Shown piece by piece: positions 17,659-26,727 of a stretch of 29,110 nt of DNA (positions are counted from its first letter, which is position 1; the number at the start of each line of letters is the position of its first letter). A model generated the notes under the pieces. The model saw only the letters and a list, made by a program, of their open reading frames with translations, was not told the origin of the DNA and did no database searches. Made by a program: the position numbers and the translations under genes. Source of the stretch: Bacteroidales bacterium (lineage in GTDB: Bacteria > Bacteroidota > Bacteroidia > Bacteroidales > P3); NCBI GenBank assembly GCA_017545365.1, contig JAFWOP010000016.1, forward strand, positions 1 through 29,110. The letters are read 5' to 3'.

Positions 17659-20600
17659 CAGTTTCCTTTTGATTTCAATAATCTCGTAGGCTTCGACGAT
17701 GTCGCCGACTTTGATGTCGTTGAAGCCTTCAATGTTCAGGCCGCAGTCTTGTCCGCTGACCACTTCTTTGACGTCGTCCTTGAAGCGTTTGAGGGAGGCC
17801 AGCTTGCCTGTGTAGACCACGATACCGTCACGGATGACACGGACATTGTGGTTACGGGTAATCTTACCGTCCAAGCACATACAACCAGCGATGGTGCCGA
17901 CCTTGCTAATCTTGAAGGTTTCGCGGATTTCGAGGTTGGCAACGATCTTCTCCTGTGTCTCGGGCGAGAGCATGCCCTCGATAGCGTCTTTCAACTCGTT
18001 GATGGCGTCGTAGATAATGCTGTAGAGGCGGATGTCGATTTGCTCGGTCTCGGCCATCTTGCGGGCACCCACGGAGGGACGCACCTGGAAGCCTATGATG
18101 ATAGCATCGGACGATTCGGCCAGCATGACGTCGGTCTCGGTAATCTGACCCACAGCCTTGTGAATCACATTGACCTGCACCTCTTCGGTGGAGAGCTTCA
18201 GCAGTGAGTCGGAGAGGGCTTCCACAGAGCCGTCCACATCGCCCTTGACGATGATGTTGAGCTCCTTGAAGTTGCCGATGGCGATACGGCGGCCAATCTC
18301 GTCCAAGGTCATGTGCTTCTGAGTGCGCAAGCCCTGTTCGCGCTGGAGCTGGGTACGCTTGGAGGCAATATCCTTGGCTTCCTTCTCGCTCTCGGTGACG
18401 TTGAAGGTGTCGCCAGCCTGACAGGCACCTGTGAGGCCGAGCAGCAGCACGGGCTGCGAGGGACCGGCGGACATAACCTCTTGGTTACGCTCGTTGTACA
18501 TGGCACGTACACGGCCGCTGATAGCACCTGCGACGATGGGGTCGCCCTTGCGGATGGTGCCGTCCTCGACCAGCAGCTTGGCCACATAGCCACGGCCTTT
18601 GTCGAGCGAACTCTCCAACACCGTACCCTTGGCGCGCTTCTTGGGGTTGCCCTTCAGCTCCATGATGTCGGCTTGGAGGATGACCTTCTCAAGCAGTTCC
18701 TCCACATTGATACCCTTCTTGGCCGAGATGTCCTGACTCTGATACTTGCCGCCCCACTCTTCGACGAGTAGGTTCATATTGGCCAGCTCGGTCTTGATGC
18801 GGTCGGGGTCTGCACCCGGCTTATCAATTTTATTGATAGCGAAAACAATAGGCACACCAGCAGCCTGGGCGTGGTTGATAGCTTCAACGGTCTGCGGCAT
18901 GATTTTGTCATCGGCGGCGATGACGATGATGGCGATATCGGTGACCTTGGCACCACGGGCACGCATGGCGGTGAAAGCCTCGTGACCAGGGGTGTCCAAG
19001 AAGGTAATCTTACGACCTTCGGCCGTGGTGACCTCGTAAGCACCGATATGCTGGGTGATGCCGCCCGCCTCACCGGCAATGACGTTGGTCTTGCGGATGT
19101 AGTCGAGCAGGGAGGTCTTACCGTGGTCCACATGGCCCATGACCGTAATGATAGGATTGCGGGTGATGAGGTCTTCGGGGCGGTCTTCCTCCTCAATCTT
19201 GTTCAGCTCGTCGATAACGTCGGCACTGGCGAAGTTGATTTCGAAGCCGAACTCGTCGGCAATCAGCCTGATGGTCTCGGCATCGAGACGCTGGTTGATG
19301 CTGACGAAGATGCCCACGGACATGCAGGTGCTGATAATCTGGGTGACGGGCACGTTCATCATGGTGGCCAGCTCGTTGGCGGTGACGAACTCGGTCACCT
19401 GCAACGTCTTCTGGTTCTCCATCTCGGTGAGCTGCTCCTCTTCCAGACGCTGGTGCACCTTCTGGCGCTTCTCACGGTTATGCTTAGAAGTCTTAGACTT
19501 ACCCATGGGACTGAGACGGGCGAGGGTGTCGCGAATCTGCTTCTCAATTTCGTTGTCGTCAATCTCCACCTTCACGGGCTTCTTTTCTTTCTTCTTCTTC
19601 TTTTCGGAACGTTCGGCCTTTTCGCTCTTGGCGTCCGAGTCGGCCTTACGCTCTTTGTTGCCGCCCTTGGCAGGGGCCGCAGGGGTGGTCATGGCGTTGG
19701 GGTCGGGCTGAGTGGTATTGTCGCCCACCTTAACGCCCTTGTTCTTGATGCGTTTGCGTTTCTTCTTCTCAGCTGGTGAGGGCTTGGGTTTGTCGAACTG
19801 GCTGAGGTCGACCATGCCGACCAGCTTGGGTCCCTCAAGCTTCTTGTACTTGGTCTCGATAAACTCAGGAGCAGGTTTTGCCGGAGCGGCAGAGGTGGGG
19901 GCAGGGGCAGGAGCCGGCTCTGGTGCTGGTGTCGGCTGCGGAGTCTTTTCTTCCTTGGCGGGAGGCTCAGGAGCAGACTTTTTCTCCTTCTCGGCAGCAG
20001 CCGCACCCTTCTTGGCCTTTGGCTCGGTGGCCTTCTTATCCTCCTTGGCAGCGGCCGACTTTTCCTTATCGGCTTTAGACTTTTTCTTCTTATCGGGGCG
20101 CATCTTACTGTTGATGGCATCCAGGTCTATCTTCTTGATGATGCGCAGGTCGCCAACCTGTGTAGAGACAATAGTCTGAGGCTCTTCGGCGGGGGCTGGT
20201 TCTTCAGCAGGTGCCTCGCTGGGCTGGGCATCAGCAGCAGGTTCTTCGCTCACATTGGCCTCGGCCTCCTGAGGTTCGGGGGCTGGCTCCTCAACAGGCT
20301 GGGGGGCTGGCTCCTCGGGTTGGGGCGTTTCGACGGGTTCGGGTTCGGTCGGCTCGTCGGGAGTGACGGCAGTTGCGACGGGCTGGGCGGTACCCTTGTT
20401 TTCGATGGCGGAGGAGTTGTAGTTTTTTATAATCACCTCTTCGCTCTCTTCGGTCTTTTCTTCTGAATTGGCCTCAATCACCATGTTGTTACCGCTAGGG
20501 GTAATCTCGATTTTGTCGGCCTGTTCCTTCACAGCACGCTCGGATTGGAAGGCAGCAGCGACAATGTCATACTGCTCAGCAGTAAGACGCGTGTTGGGAT

Positions 20601-20712
20601 TCGTCTCCACCTGATGGCCTTTCTTAGCCAGATATTCCACCAATGTGGAAATACCCACGTTCAGCTCTGTCGCCGCTTTTTTAAGTCTTATTCCTTTAGT
20701 TTCTTCTGCCAT
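17656..20712 (-). CDS. infB: Translation initiation factor IF-2
   Basis: 1018 residues. An N-terminal IF2_N helical domain ([21 protein letters not shown]) is followed by a very long, low-complexity linker (about 70-430) that is first Pro/Glu/Ala-rich and then Lys-rich. A second IF2_N-like region lies around 430-500. The GTPase domain has G1 GHVDHGKT at 526-533, DTPGH and NKID. The C-terminal half holds the beta barrels and the initiator-tRNA-binding domain. IF-2 brings fMet-tRNA to the 30S subunit and promotes subunit joining. It is the third gene of the conserved rimP-nusA-infB operon, 95 bases after nusA. The long linker is usual in Bacteroidota. Confidence 0.98.
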   Translation of the reverse strand: MAEETKGIRLKKAATELNVGISTLVEYLAKKGHQVETNPNTRLTAEQYDIVAAAFQSERAVKEQADKIEITPSGNNMVIEANSEEKTEESEEVIIKNYNSSAIENKGTAQPVATAVTPDEPTEPEPVETPQPEEPAPQPVEEPAPEPQEAEANVSEEPAADAQPSEAPAEEPAPAEEPQTIVSTQVGDLRIIKKIDLDAINSKMRPDKKKKSKADKEKSAAAKEDKKATEPKAKKGAAAAEKEKKSAPEPPAKEEKTPQPTPAPEPAPAPAPTSAAPAKPAPEFIETKYKKLEGPKLVGMVDLSQFDKPKPSPAEKKKRKRIKNKGVKVGDNTTQPDPNAMTTPAAPAKGGNKERKADSDAKSEKAERSEKKKKKEKKPVKVEIDDNEIEKQIRDTLARLSPMGKSKTSKHNREKRQKVHQRLEEEQLTEMENQKTLQVTEFVTANELATMMNVPVTQIISTCMSVGIFVSINQRLDAETIRLIADEFGFEINFASADVIDELNKIEEEDRPEDLITRNPIITVMGHVDHGKTSLLDYIRKTNVIAGEAGGITQHIGAYEVTTAEGRKITFLDTPGHEAFTAMRARGAKVTDIAIIVIAADDKIMPQTVEAINHAQAAGVPIVFAINKIDKPGADPDRIKTELANMNLLVEEWGGKYQSQDISAKKGINVEELLEKVILQADIMELKGNPKKRAKGTVLESSLDKGRGYVAKLLVEDGTIRKGDPIVAGAISGRVRAMYNERNQEVMSAGPSQPVLLLGLTGACQAGDTFNVTESEKEAKDIASKRTQLQREQGLRTQKHMTLDEIGRRIAIGNFKELNIIVKGDVDGSVEALSDSLLKLSTEEVQVNVIHKAVGQITETDVMLAESSDAIIIGFQVRPSVGARKMAETEQIDIRLYSIIYDAINELKDAIEGMLSPETQEKIVANLEIRETFKISKVGTIAGCMCLDGKITRNHNVRVIRDGIVVYTGKLASLKRFKDDVKEVVSGQDCGLNIEGFNDIKVGDIVEAYEIIEIKRKL

Positions 20713-20807
20713 ATTTCACTCCTTTTTAATTACTCGAAGTTTTTCTTTATCGTTGGGGCTGGGGAAGAACTTCATCCAACTTACGCCCACCCCTGTTGGC
20801 GCACGAC

Positions 20808-22121
20808 CTATTCCTCCTCTTTGGCGGGTGCAGGCTCCTCCTCTTTGGCGGGAGCTGGCTCGTCTTCTTTGGCGGGGGCCGGCTCGTCCTCGAACTCAGC
20901 CTTGAGGATACGAATCACCTCATCCACGGTCTCTTCTTCAAGGTCGGTACGGTTAATCAGGTCTTCCTTGCTGATAGCCAGGACGCTCTTGGCGGTGTCG
21001 CAGCCAATATTGACCAGCACGTCGATAATCCACTGGTCGATTTCGTCGGAGAATTCTTTCAAGTCGACATCATCCGAATCCTCGTCACCTGTACGGTAGA
21101 CATCAATGTCATAGCCCACCAACTTGCTGGCAAGCTTGATATTGCAGCCGCCCTTACCGATGGCCATGGACACTTGGTCGGGCTCCATATAGACTTCCAC
21201 TTTCTTCTCCTCGTCGTCCACTTTCAAGGAAGAAATCTTGGCGGGTGCCAAAGCACGCTGCACCATGATGTCCATACGGGGGGTATAGTTGAGCACGTCA
21301 ATATTCTCGTTGCGCAGCTCGCGGACAATGCCATGAATACGGGCGCCCTTAATGCCCACGCACGAACCCACGGGGTCGATGCGGTCGTCATACGATTCCA
21401 CTGCAATTTTGGCTCGCTCGCCCGGGATGCGGACGATATTGCGGATGGTGATAAGACCGTCGTAAATTTCCGGCACCTCGGCCTCCAACAGACGCTCCAG
21501 GAATATGGGAGAGGTACGCGAAAGGACGATGGCGGGGTTGTTGTTGCGCATCTCCACCTTCAGCACCACGGCGCGCACCGTGTCGCCCTTGCGGAAACGG
21601 TCGGAGGGAATCTGCTCGCTCTTGGGCAGCACCAGCTCAATCTTCTCCTCATCCAGAATCAGCACCTCCTTGTTCCAAGGCTGATACACCTCACCCACGA
21701 TAATCTCGCCCACTTTCTCCTTGTATTTCTGGAAGATGAGCGACTTCTCGTAATCCTGAATCTTGCTGACCAGGTTCTGACGGATGGCCAATATCTCTCG
21801 GCGGCCAAAGTCAGACATGTAGATAGGCTCCGACAACTCCTCACCTACCTCAAAGTCGGACTCAATCTTGATAGCGTCGCTGTATGCAATCTCCAAATTC
21901 TCGTCTTTCACCTGACCGTCTTCGACGATGGTGCGGTTGCGGAAAATCTCCAAGTCGCCCTTGTCAATATTCACAATGATATCGAAGTTGTCCTCGGTGC
22001 CATAGCGTTTGGCCAAGGCGGTACGGAAAACCTCCTCGAGGATGTGCATCAATGTCTCGCGGTCTATGTTTTTAAACTCTTTAAATTCCTGAAAAGAATC
22101 TATCAGATCTAGCGTCTTCAT
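20808..22121 (-). CDS. nusA: Transcription elongation/termination factor NusA
   Basis: 437 residues. The N-terminal RNA-polymerase-binding domain (about 1-130), S1 domain (about 135-200) and two KH domains (about 230-350, with DPVGSCVGIKGARI and AIGKGGCNIKLASKLVGYDIDVY) are all present. A short helical region follows, and then, instead of full acidic repeats, a tail of three copies of an 8-residue unit EPAPAKE[DE], encoded by a 24-bp tandem repeat (about 20811-20889). NusA modulates pausing, termination and antitermination. It is the second gene of rimP-nusA-infB, 58 bases after rimP. The tail may vary between strains because of the DNA repeat. Confidence 0.97.
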   Translation of the reverse strand: MKTLDLIDSFQEFKEFKNIDRETLMHILEEVFRTALAKRYGTEDNFDIIVNIDKGDLEIFRNRTIVEDGQVKDENLEIAYSDAIKIESDFEVGEELSEPIYMSDFGRREILAIRQNLVSKIQDYEKSLIFQKYKEKVGEIIVGEVYQPWNKEVLILDEEKIELVLPKSEQIPSDRFRKGDTVRAVVLKVEMRNNNPAIVLSRTSPIFLERLLEAEVPEIYDGLITIRNIVRIPGERAKIAVESYDDRIDPVGSCVGIKGARIHGIVRELRNENIDVLNYTPRMDIMVQRALAPAKISSLKVDDEEKKVEVYMEPDQVSMAIGKGGCNIKLASKLVGYDIDVYRTGDEDSDDVDLKEFSDEIDQWIIDVLVNIGCDTAKSVLAISKEDLINRTDLEEETVDEVIRILKAEFEDEPAPAKEDEPAPAKEEEPAPAKEEE

Positions 22122-22179
22122 TTGACATGTATATTATTGTTATTCTTACTATAAATCTCCGCAACTCTGCCCACGGCGG

Positions 22180-22620
22180 TTAGAAGGGCAGCACTACCTT
22201 CACGGTTTTGACATTGTCGTAGCGGAAGGTCATCTCATGGGGAGCCACTTTCTTCAGCCCCTTGGTTTTGATGACAAACTGCTCCTCGTCGGCCTCCAGA
22301 AGAGTGCCCTGGACCGCTTCGCCCTCAAAAGGCTCCACACTAAGCATGCGCCCGATATGGCGGTGATACTGGCGGGGCATCTTCAACGGGGCCTCGGCTC
22401 CGGCCGAGCTGACATTCAGTTCGAAATCCTCCTCCTCACGGTTCAGCTTGTTCTCAATCGTACGGCTCAGCTCGATGCAGTCGTCAATATTGATGCCATT
22501 GTCCCCGTCGATGTCCACAAAAATGCGGTTATCGGGGGTGATACGCATGTTTACAAGGTACTTTTCAGTGCCTTCCAGCGAATCCTTCACTATGTCTAAA
22601 ACCTTGAATTTGTCTATCAT
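22180..22620 (-). CDS. rimP: Ribosome maturation factor RimP
   Basis: 146 residues from the ATG at 22620 (MIDKFKVLDIVKDSL); a frame extended to 22626 would need a TTG start. The N-terminal alpha/beta domain has the family motif RIFVDIDGDNGINIDDCIELSR and LNVSSAGAEAPLKMPRQY (family form: VSSPGLDRPL). The C-terminal half is the SH3-like domain. RimP acts in 30S assembly. It is the first gene of the operon with nusA and infB, with a clear promoter about 43 bases upstream. Confidence 0.95.
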   Translation of the reverse strand: MIDKFKVLDIVKDSLEGTEKYLVNMRITPDNRIFVDIDGDNGINIDDCIELSRTIENKLNREEEDFELNVSSAGAEAPLKMPRQYHRHIGRMLSVEPFEGEAVQGTLLEADEEQFVIKTKGLKKVAPHEMTFRYDNVKTVKVVLPF

Positions 22621-22662
22621 AAGCAATAAAAAGGGGGACTACCGTCCCCACAATATCCGCTG

Positions 22663-22692
22663 CAAAGATACACATTTTTTTTAACATAACAA
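22663..22692 (-). promoter_or_regulatory. Promoter of the rimP-nusA-infB operon
   Basis: On the minus strand TTG (22692-22690, in CTTG) is separated by 19 bases from TATCTTTG (22670-22663). The leader contains a small GGGGA/TCCCC hairpin. Confidence 0.72.
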
Positions 22693-22748
22693 GAAAAAAC
22701 TTTCATTCTGCCTCACAATCCGTCGTTTCCCTGGCTCTAACCCGGACG

Positions 22749-23882
22749 TTACCCCACCATCCTCCGCCCTATCCACAGCCCGAAAAACCTATCGTTGACC
22801 CGATACCGCCGCGACTCCTCAACCACAAAGTCGTCCGAAAGGAGCTTCTTAATCGCCGACTGCACCGAACTGGCCGAAGCCAGCTTGTGCCGTTTGACAA
22901 AATCAGCCGAGGTGATTTGCGTAGCCACCCCGTCCCTGGCAATGGCATACAGCAACATCTTCTGCCTCATCGTCATTCGCGACAGCAGGTCCCTATAGTA
23001 ATAATCGTTTCCGGCAAGAATATCGCCTATGGCCGCGTCCAAGGTTCCCTTTGTGCAGGTGCTTCCCGCTGGAGTATTAGCAAAGGACTCGTTCATTACC
23101 TTTTGCACATAATAGGTATGGCCTTCAAACAGGTCATACGCCTCTTCGGCGGCCTCCGGGTCTAACTCCCTCCCCTTCTCGCGGAACTTCTGAAGCATAA
23201 ACTCAACATACACATCACGGTCAATCGGACCCAGATTCATATTGTCGGCACTCTTATAGAAAGGGTGGTTCCTGCTGTCGAACATCTGCTCCAGCATGTG
23301 CCGCTCACTGCCCGCAAACACAAACCTGCAATTGTCTATCCTCTGGATATGCCCCCTAAGCAGCGCCTCAATATTCTTTTCTGGGTACTTCGCCACCTGT
23401 TGAAACTCATCAATAGCCACAATACAGGGTCTATCAGCATGTTGCAGATAGCCGAATATCTCTTCCATCGTGTACTCTGGCTGTTCAATGTCGCCAAGTC
23501 CCAATGTGAAAGTAGGCAGACCTGTGTTTGCATCAAAACCCATCTTCCCCCCGATGCTGCGCAATGACTTGACAAAGTTCTGAACCATTCTCTTCCCTCG
23601 AGGTACAGTCTGCTCATACACAGCCCGCCCCAACCCATGCACCAGCTCCTGCAAACAGGTGGTGTGGAGAATATCGACAAAGAAGGTGTAATAGTTGTCG
23701 CGCAACACTGGCTGGTCGAAACAATACTGTATCAACCCCGTCTTGCCCATGCGACGGTCCGACTTCAACACCACGTTATTCCCGTTGGTCAACAGCTTAA
23801 CCATCCGTTCCGACTCTGCTCTGCGGTCGCAGAAATACTCAGGTCTGATGTGGCCCGACACCACAAAAGGATTCTCTTCCAT
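22749..23882 (-). CDS. ATPase_2-family (STAND-like) AAA ATPase with C-terminal winged helix
   Basis: 377 residues. The N-terminus NPFVVSGHIRPEYFCDRRAE is typical of this Bacteroidota/archaeal ATPase family. Walker A is SDRRMGKT at 41-48, where S41 replaces the usual first Gly of GxRRxGKT. Walker B is CIVAIDEFQQ. A sensor-like FVFAGSERHML and the substrate-domain FYKSADNMNLGPIDRD follow. The last ~70 residues (MTMRQKMLLYAIARDG ... SVQSAIKKLL) form a winged-helix domain that could bind DNA. The function of the family is not settled; a regulatory or defence-related role is possible. It stands alone with its own promoter, and the large dyad overlapping that promoter suggests tight control, perhaps by its own winged helix. 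Confidence 0.85.
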   Translation of the reverse strand: MEENPFVVSGHIRPEYFCDRRAESERMVKLLTNGNNVVLKSDRRMGKTGLIQYCFDQPVLRDNYYTFFVDILHTTCLQELVHGLGRAVYEQTVPRGKRMVQNFVKSLRSIGGKMGFDANTGLPTFTLGLGDIEQPEYTMEEIFGYLQHADRPCIVAIDEFQQVAKYPEKNIEALLRGHIQRIDNCRFVFAGSERHMLEQMFDSRNHPFYKSADNMNLGPIDRDVYVEFMLQKFREKGRELDPEAAEEAYDLFEGHTYYVQKVMNESFANTPAGSTCTKGTLDAAIGDILAGNDYYYRDLLSRMTMRQKMLLYAIARDGVATQITSADFVKRHKLASASSVQSAIKKLLSDDFVVEESRRYRVNDRFFGLWIGRRMVG

Positions 23883-23910
23883 AGTTCATATATTCTTTAG
23901 TTTCCGGCTG

Positions 23911-23943
23911 CAAAGATACGAATATTTTTTGACATTATGCAAA
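23911..23943 (-). promoter_or_regulatory. Bacteroidota promoter for the ATPase_2 gene
   Basis: On the minus strand TTTG (23943-23940) is separated by 21 bases from TATCTTTG (23918-23911), 28 bases before the ATG. This is a full consensus match. Confidence 0.8.
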
Positions 23944-23980
23944 CTAAATTATGTAAATTGCATAATTCTATTTGCATAAT
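23934..23980. promoter_or_regulatory. Nested 47-bp dyad, candidate operator over the -33 box
   Basis: Outer arms ATTATGCAAA (23934-23943) and TTTGCATAAT (23971-23980) are exact complements. Inner arms AATTATG (23947-23953) and CATAATT (23961-23967) are exact complements with the same centre, 23957. Together they give four half-sites of ATTATGyAAA, two in each direction. The left outer arm contains the promoter -33 box. No T tract follows on either strand, so a terminator is unlikely. Confidence 0.6.
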
Positions 23981-24186
23981 CGTATAACAATTTATTAATC
24001 TGATAATAAGGCAGACAAAAAACTCTCCATAGCACACATTATCAGCCACAACTTTCACAACACCGACAGCACAAACAAGAGTCTTAATGACCACAAATGA
24101 ACCTTTCAAAAAGAATGGACACTGGACGAACTGCACGGCGGCGGCAGTGATGCGCTTTATTTTGTGCTTCGATTTGAGGTTGCTTT

Positions 24187-24237
24187 TATTATGTTTTTAC
24201 TTCGTTTCTATTCGATAATCAAAGTCAAAACATAATA
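24187..24237. repeat. Inverted repeat in gene-free stretch 23883-24271
   Basis: TATTATGTTTT (24187-24197) and AAAACATAATA (24227-24237) are exact complements, with ACTT/AAGT pairing just inside across one mismatch. It lies about 35 bases after the symporter stop and has no following T tract on the minus strand. The remainder of the 389-bp gap, apart from the promoter and dyad near the ATPase gene, shows no gene or motif I can support. Confidence 0.5.
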
Positions 24238-24271
24238 GAAACAAAAGAGAATCAAATTAGAAAGACTCACG

Positions 24272-25816
24272 TCAAACTGGGGATTGCCCCTTGCGGCGGG
24301 AGCCGAGGAGGATGACGAGGAGGGAGAGGGCGAGGCCGTAGTAGACGGGGTCGGCGGGGAGGGTCAGGACCTTGGCCAGGAGCATGGCGGCGGTGCCGGC
24401 GGCCATAGAGACGAGGATGGCACGCGGACGGAACCGCCCGGGCAGCCACAAGGCAAAACTGAGGGGGAACAGCAGCGCCACGGCACGCAGGCCGAGGGAA
24501 AGGAAGCCCAGGTCGTTGATGAAGGAGCCCCGGAAGAGGTTGGCAGCACCCGCGGCCATGAGCAGTATGACCACGATGGCGAGACGGGTCTGGGTTAAAA
24601 CTGAGAATTGAGAATTGAGAATTGAGAGTTGGGGGGTTGGGGATGATTTGGAGGACTGTTTGCGGAGGTTTATCAAGTTTTGGACCACGTCGCGCACCAG
24701 GATGGTGGCAGCCCCAAGCGAGAGGCCGCTGGCACAACCCAATATGTTGATAAGGAGTGTGCCGAGCATGATGCCGCCAATCCACGCGGGCATGTGCTTC
24801 AAGATGAAGGCGGGGAAGGTCTGGGCAGAGTTCTCTATCACGCCGATGCCGTCGGGCAGGCGTTCGCCCGCGGCCTGCAGGGCTGCAAGTTCGGCGGCGG
24901 TGACGTAATGGCCACGCATGTACATGCCAACCAGCGTACAGGCGGCACCGATGAGCGGGATGAGGAAAGCGCAATAGAGTGCCCCGCGACGGGCTTTGGG
25001 GGTTGTGGCGGCCGACCAGATGGACTGGGCATAGGTCTGTGTGGAGACCACGCCGAGGATGATGGAGAGGCAGCCGCCGAGGTTTTTCGCCACTCCGCGG
25101 CCGAAGAGGCTGCCATAGCGGTGGTGGATGCTTTCGAGGTCGGCAATACCGTTCTCCTCGGCAATACCCGGCAGGGCATAGACGGCATCAATGCCACGCC
25201 CTACTCCCGCAAAGCCTCCCGCCATGCGCCACACCACCACACCGGCCGCCAGCGAGCTGATATAGAGCAGCACCAGCTTGATGATGCCCGCGGCCCCGGC
25301 ACTTTTGATGCCGCCAAAGAGGACAAGCAGCATGATGAGCACTGCCCCGATAAGGGCTGCCCAGAACATGGGCAGATGGAAGAGGCTGCCTAGCATGGCC
25401 GACGAGGTGATGACCTGCGCAACGATGCTGATAAAGATGCCTATGAGGAAGAGCAACGACCCCACGGTCTCGGCCTTGTGGCCGTATTGGCGCGCCACAA
25501 TCTCAAGCAGGGTGGAACAGCCGCTGCGGCGTATGGGGGCGGCGTAGAAGAGCGCCAGCACCACCGCACCCAGCGCGGCACCGATGGTGAACCACCATGC
25601 CGAAAGACCGAAGTTGAACGCTAGCTGGGCGGTGCCCACGGTACACTGCCCACCCATGAGGGTGCCCATCAACGCCCCGCAGACCATCCAGCTGCCCGAC
25701 TTGCCGCCGGTGGTGAAGGACTGGGCGTCTTTTACTTTTCTGCCCGAAAGGAAACTTGCGGCAAGGATGAGCCCGATGGTGAGCAGGATGCCTATGATAT
25801 GGAGGGGAGTGAGCAT
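24272..25816 (-). CDS. Sodium:solute symporter (SSS) family transporter
   Basis: 514 residues with about twelve or thirteen hydrophobic membrane segments. The N-terminal SGRKVKDAQSFTTGGKSGSW and GTLMGGQCTVGTAQLAF belong to the SSS family. Members couple Na+ entry to uptake of sugars, amino acids, carboxylates or vitamins; the substrate cannot be told here. The loop after DVVQNLINLRKQ is odd: SSKSSPTPQLSILNSQFSVL is encoded by a 7-bp-period repeat (24603-24630) plus its flank, placed in frame between two membrane segments, probably on one face of the membrane. The gene is the last of an apparent operon rnhA-pnuC-prmC-symporter, starting 23 bases after prmC within another copy of the repeat. 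Confidence 0.9.
   Translation of the reverse strand: MLTPLHIIGILLTIGLILAASFLSGRKVKDAQSFTTGGKSGSWMVCGALMGTLMGGQCTVGTAQLAFNFGLSAWWFTIGAALGAVVLALFYAAPIRRSGCSTLLEIVARQYGHKAETVGSLLFLIGIFISIVAQVITSSAMLGSLFHLPMFWAALIGAVLIMLLVLFGGIKSAGAAGIIKLVLLYISSLAAGVVVWRMAGGFAGVGRGIDAVYALPGIAEENGIADLESIHHRYGSLFGRGVAKNLGGCLSIILGVVSTQTYAQSIWSAATTPKARRGALYCAFLIPLIGAACTLVGMYMRGHYVTAAELAALQAAGERLPDGIGVIENSAQTFPAFILKHMPAWIGGIMLGTLLINILGCASGLSLGAATILVRDVVQNLINLRKQSSKSSPTPQLSILNSQFSVLTQTRLAIVVILLMAAGAANLFRGSFINDLGFLSLGLRAVALLFPLSFALWLPGRFRPRAILVSMAAGTAAMLLAKVLTLPADPVYYGLALSLLVILLGSRRKGQSPV
24603..24630 (+). repeat. 7-bp-period GAGAATT repeat inside the symporter gene
   Basis: Three copies of GAGAATT and one GAGAGTT run in register, followed by a G-rich stretch. 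On the coding strand it gives LSILNSQFSVL, in frame with the transporter. Confidence 0.8.
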
Positions 25817-25820
25817 TGTT

Positions 25821-25855
25821 AGGAATTGAGAATTGAGAGTTACGAATTGAGAGTT
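25821..25855 (+). repeat. 7-bp-period GAGAATT repeat between prmC and symporter
   Basis: AGGAATT GAGAATT GAGAGTT ACGAATT GAGAGTT run in register, same orientation as the copy at 24603. The repeat covers the last codons of prmC (TLNS and stop) and ends five bases before the symporter ATG. Confidence 0.78.
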
Positions 25856-26727
25856 TTGTGGGCGGTGATGCAGCGGTTTTTGTCGCGGAAGTCATTATGC
25901 AACGTGGCGACGAAGCCCAGCTGCTGCATCAGCTGGCAGGTTTCGGCACCAAGGTGTTCGTTGATTTCCATGACAAGCAGGCCGTCGGGGGAGAGATGCC
26001 GCGAGGCATACTGCCCGATGGCACGGTAGAAGCGCAGCGGGTCGTCGTCGGGGACAAAGAGCGCCAAGGCAGGCTCGTAGTCGAGCACGTTGGGCGACAT
26101 CTGCCCGCGCTCGCTGTCGCAGACGTAGGGCGGGTTGCTGACTATCAGGTCGACCGTATCGCAGGGCAGCGGGGGCTCGTCTTGCAGCAGGTCGCATTGT
26201 ATAAACGTCACCTCCAGCCCGTTGGCCTCGGCGTTGGCTTTGGCTATGTCCAAGGCCTCCGCTGACAGGTCCACGCCCCACACTTGAGCGTCGCGGTAAT
26301 GGTCGGCAAGGGCCAGGGCGACGCAGCCGCTGCCCGTGCAGAGGTCCACCACCCGCTTCGCGTCGGGCATCATGGCCTTGATGCGCCCGACCATCTCCTC
26401 GGTCTCGGGACGGGGTATCAGCACGCCGTCGCCCACCCGTATGCGGAGACCGCAGAAGGGGACATGGCCGACGATATACTGTATAGGGCGGAAGCGCTCC
26501 AAATCCTCGGCGGCCCAATGGAACTTGAGCAGGTCGGACTGGTTGATGGTGTCGTCGCGGTGAAGCAGCAGGTGCGCCCTGTCCCACCCCATGAAAGCCT
26601 CGAACAGGATGAGGAGGAACGAGCCGATTTCACCGTCGGGGTACTTGTCGGCAAGCTCCGTGTGGAAATACCGCTCGATGTCCCTCACACGGTTAGAGGG
26701 GATGCGCATGTGGGTGGTGTTAGGCAT
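25840..26727 (-). CDS. prmC: PrmC (HemK), release-factor glutamine methyltransferase
   Basis: 295 residues from ATG 26727; an ATG at 26709 (MRIPSNRV) is an alternative start. An N-terminal helical domain (about 1-90) contains GHVPFCGLRIRVGDGVLIPRPETEE around 88-112, the conserved PxVLIPRPETE block. The methyltransferase domain follows with VVDLCTGSGCVALALA (SAM site), and LIVSNPPYV carries the NPPY motif that binds the target glutamine. It methylates the GGQ glutamine of release factors RF1 and RF2. The C-terminal residues TLNS come from the 7-bp-period repeat, so the original end may have been different. Its start overlaps the pnuC stop by eight bases. Confidence 0.96.
   Translation of the reverse strand: MPNTTHMRIPSNRVRDIERYFHTELADKYPDGEIGSFLLILFEAFMGWDRAHLLLHRDDTINQSDLLKFHWAAEDLERFRPIQYIVGHVPFCGLRIRVGDGVLIPRPETEEMVGRIKAMMPDAKRVVDLCTGSGCVALALADHYRDAQVWGVDLSAEALDIAKANAEANGLEVTFIQCDLLQDEPPLPCDTVDLIVSNPPYVCDSERGQMSPNVLDYEPALALFVPDDDPLRFYRAIGQYASRHLSPDGLLVMEINEHLGAETCQLMQQLGFVATLHNDFRDKNRCITAHKTLNS

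Noticed and set aside
9823..17660. CRISPR array considered for the short periodic repeats
   Set aside because: The period is 7 or 8 bases with no spacers and no cas genes in the window.
23897..24136. 79-codon minus-strand frame upstream of the ATPase_2 gene
   Set aside because: It runs through the promoter and dyad and has no recognisable features or independent support.
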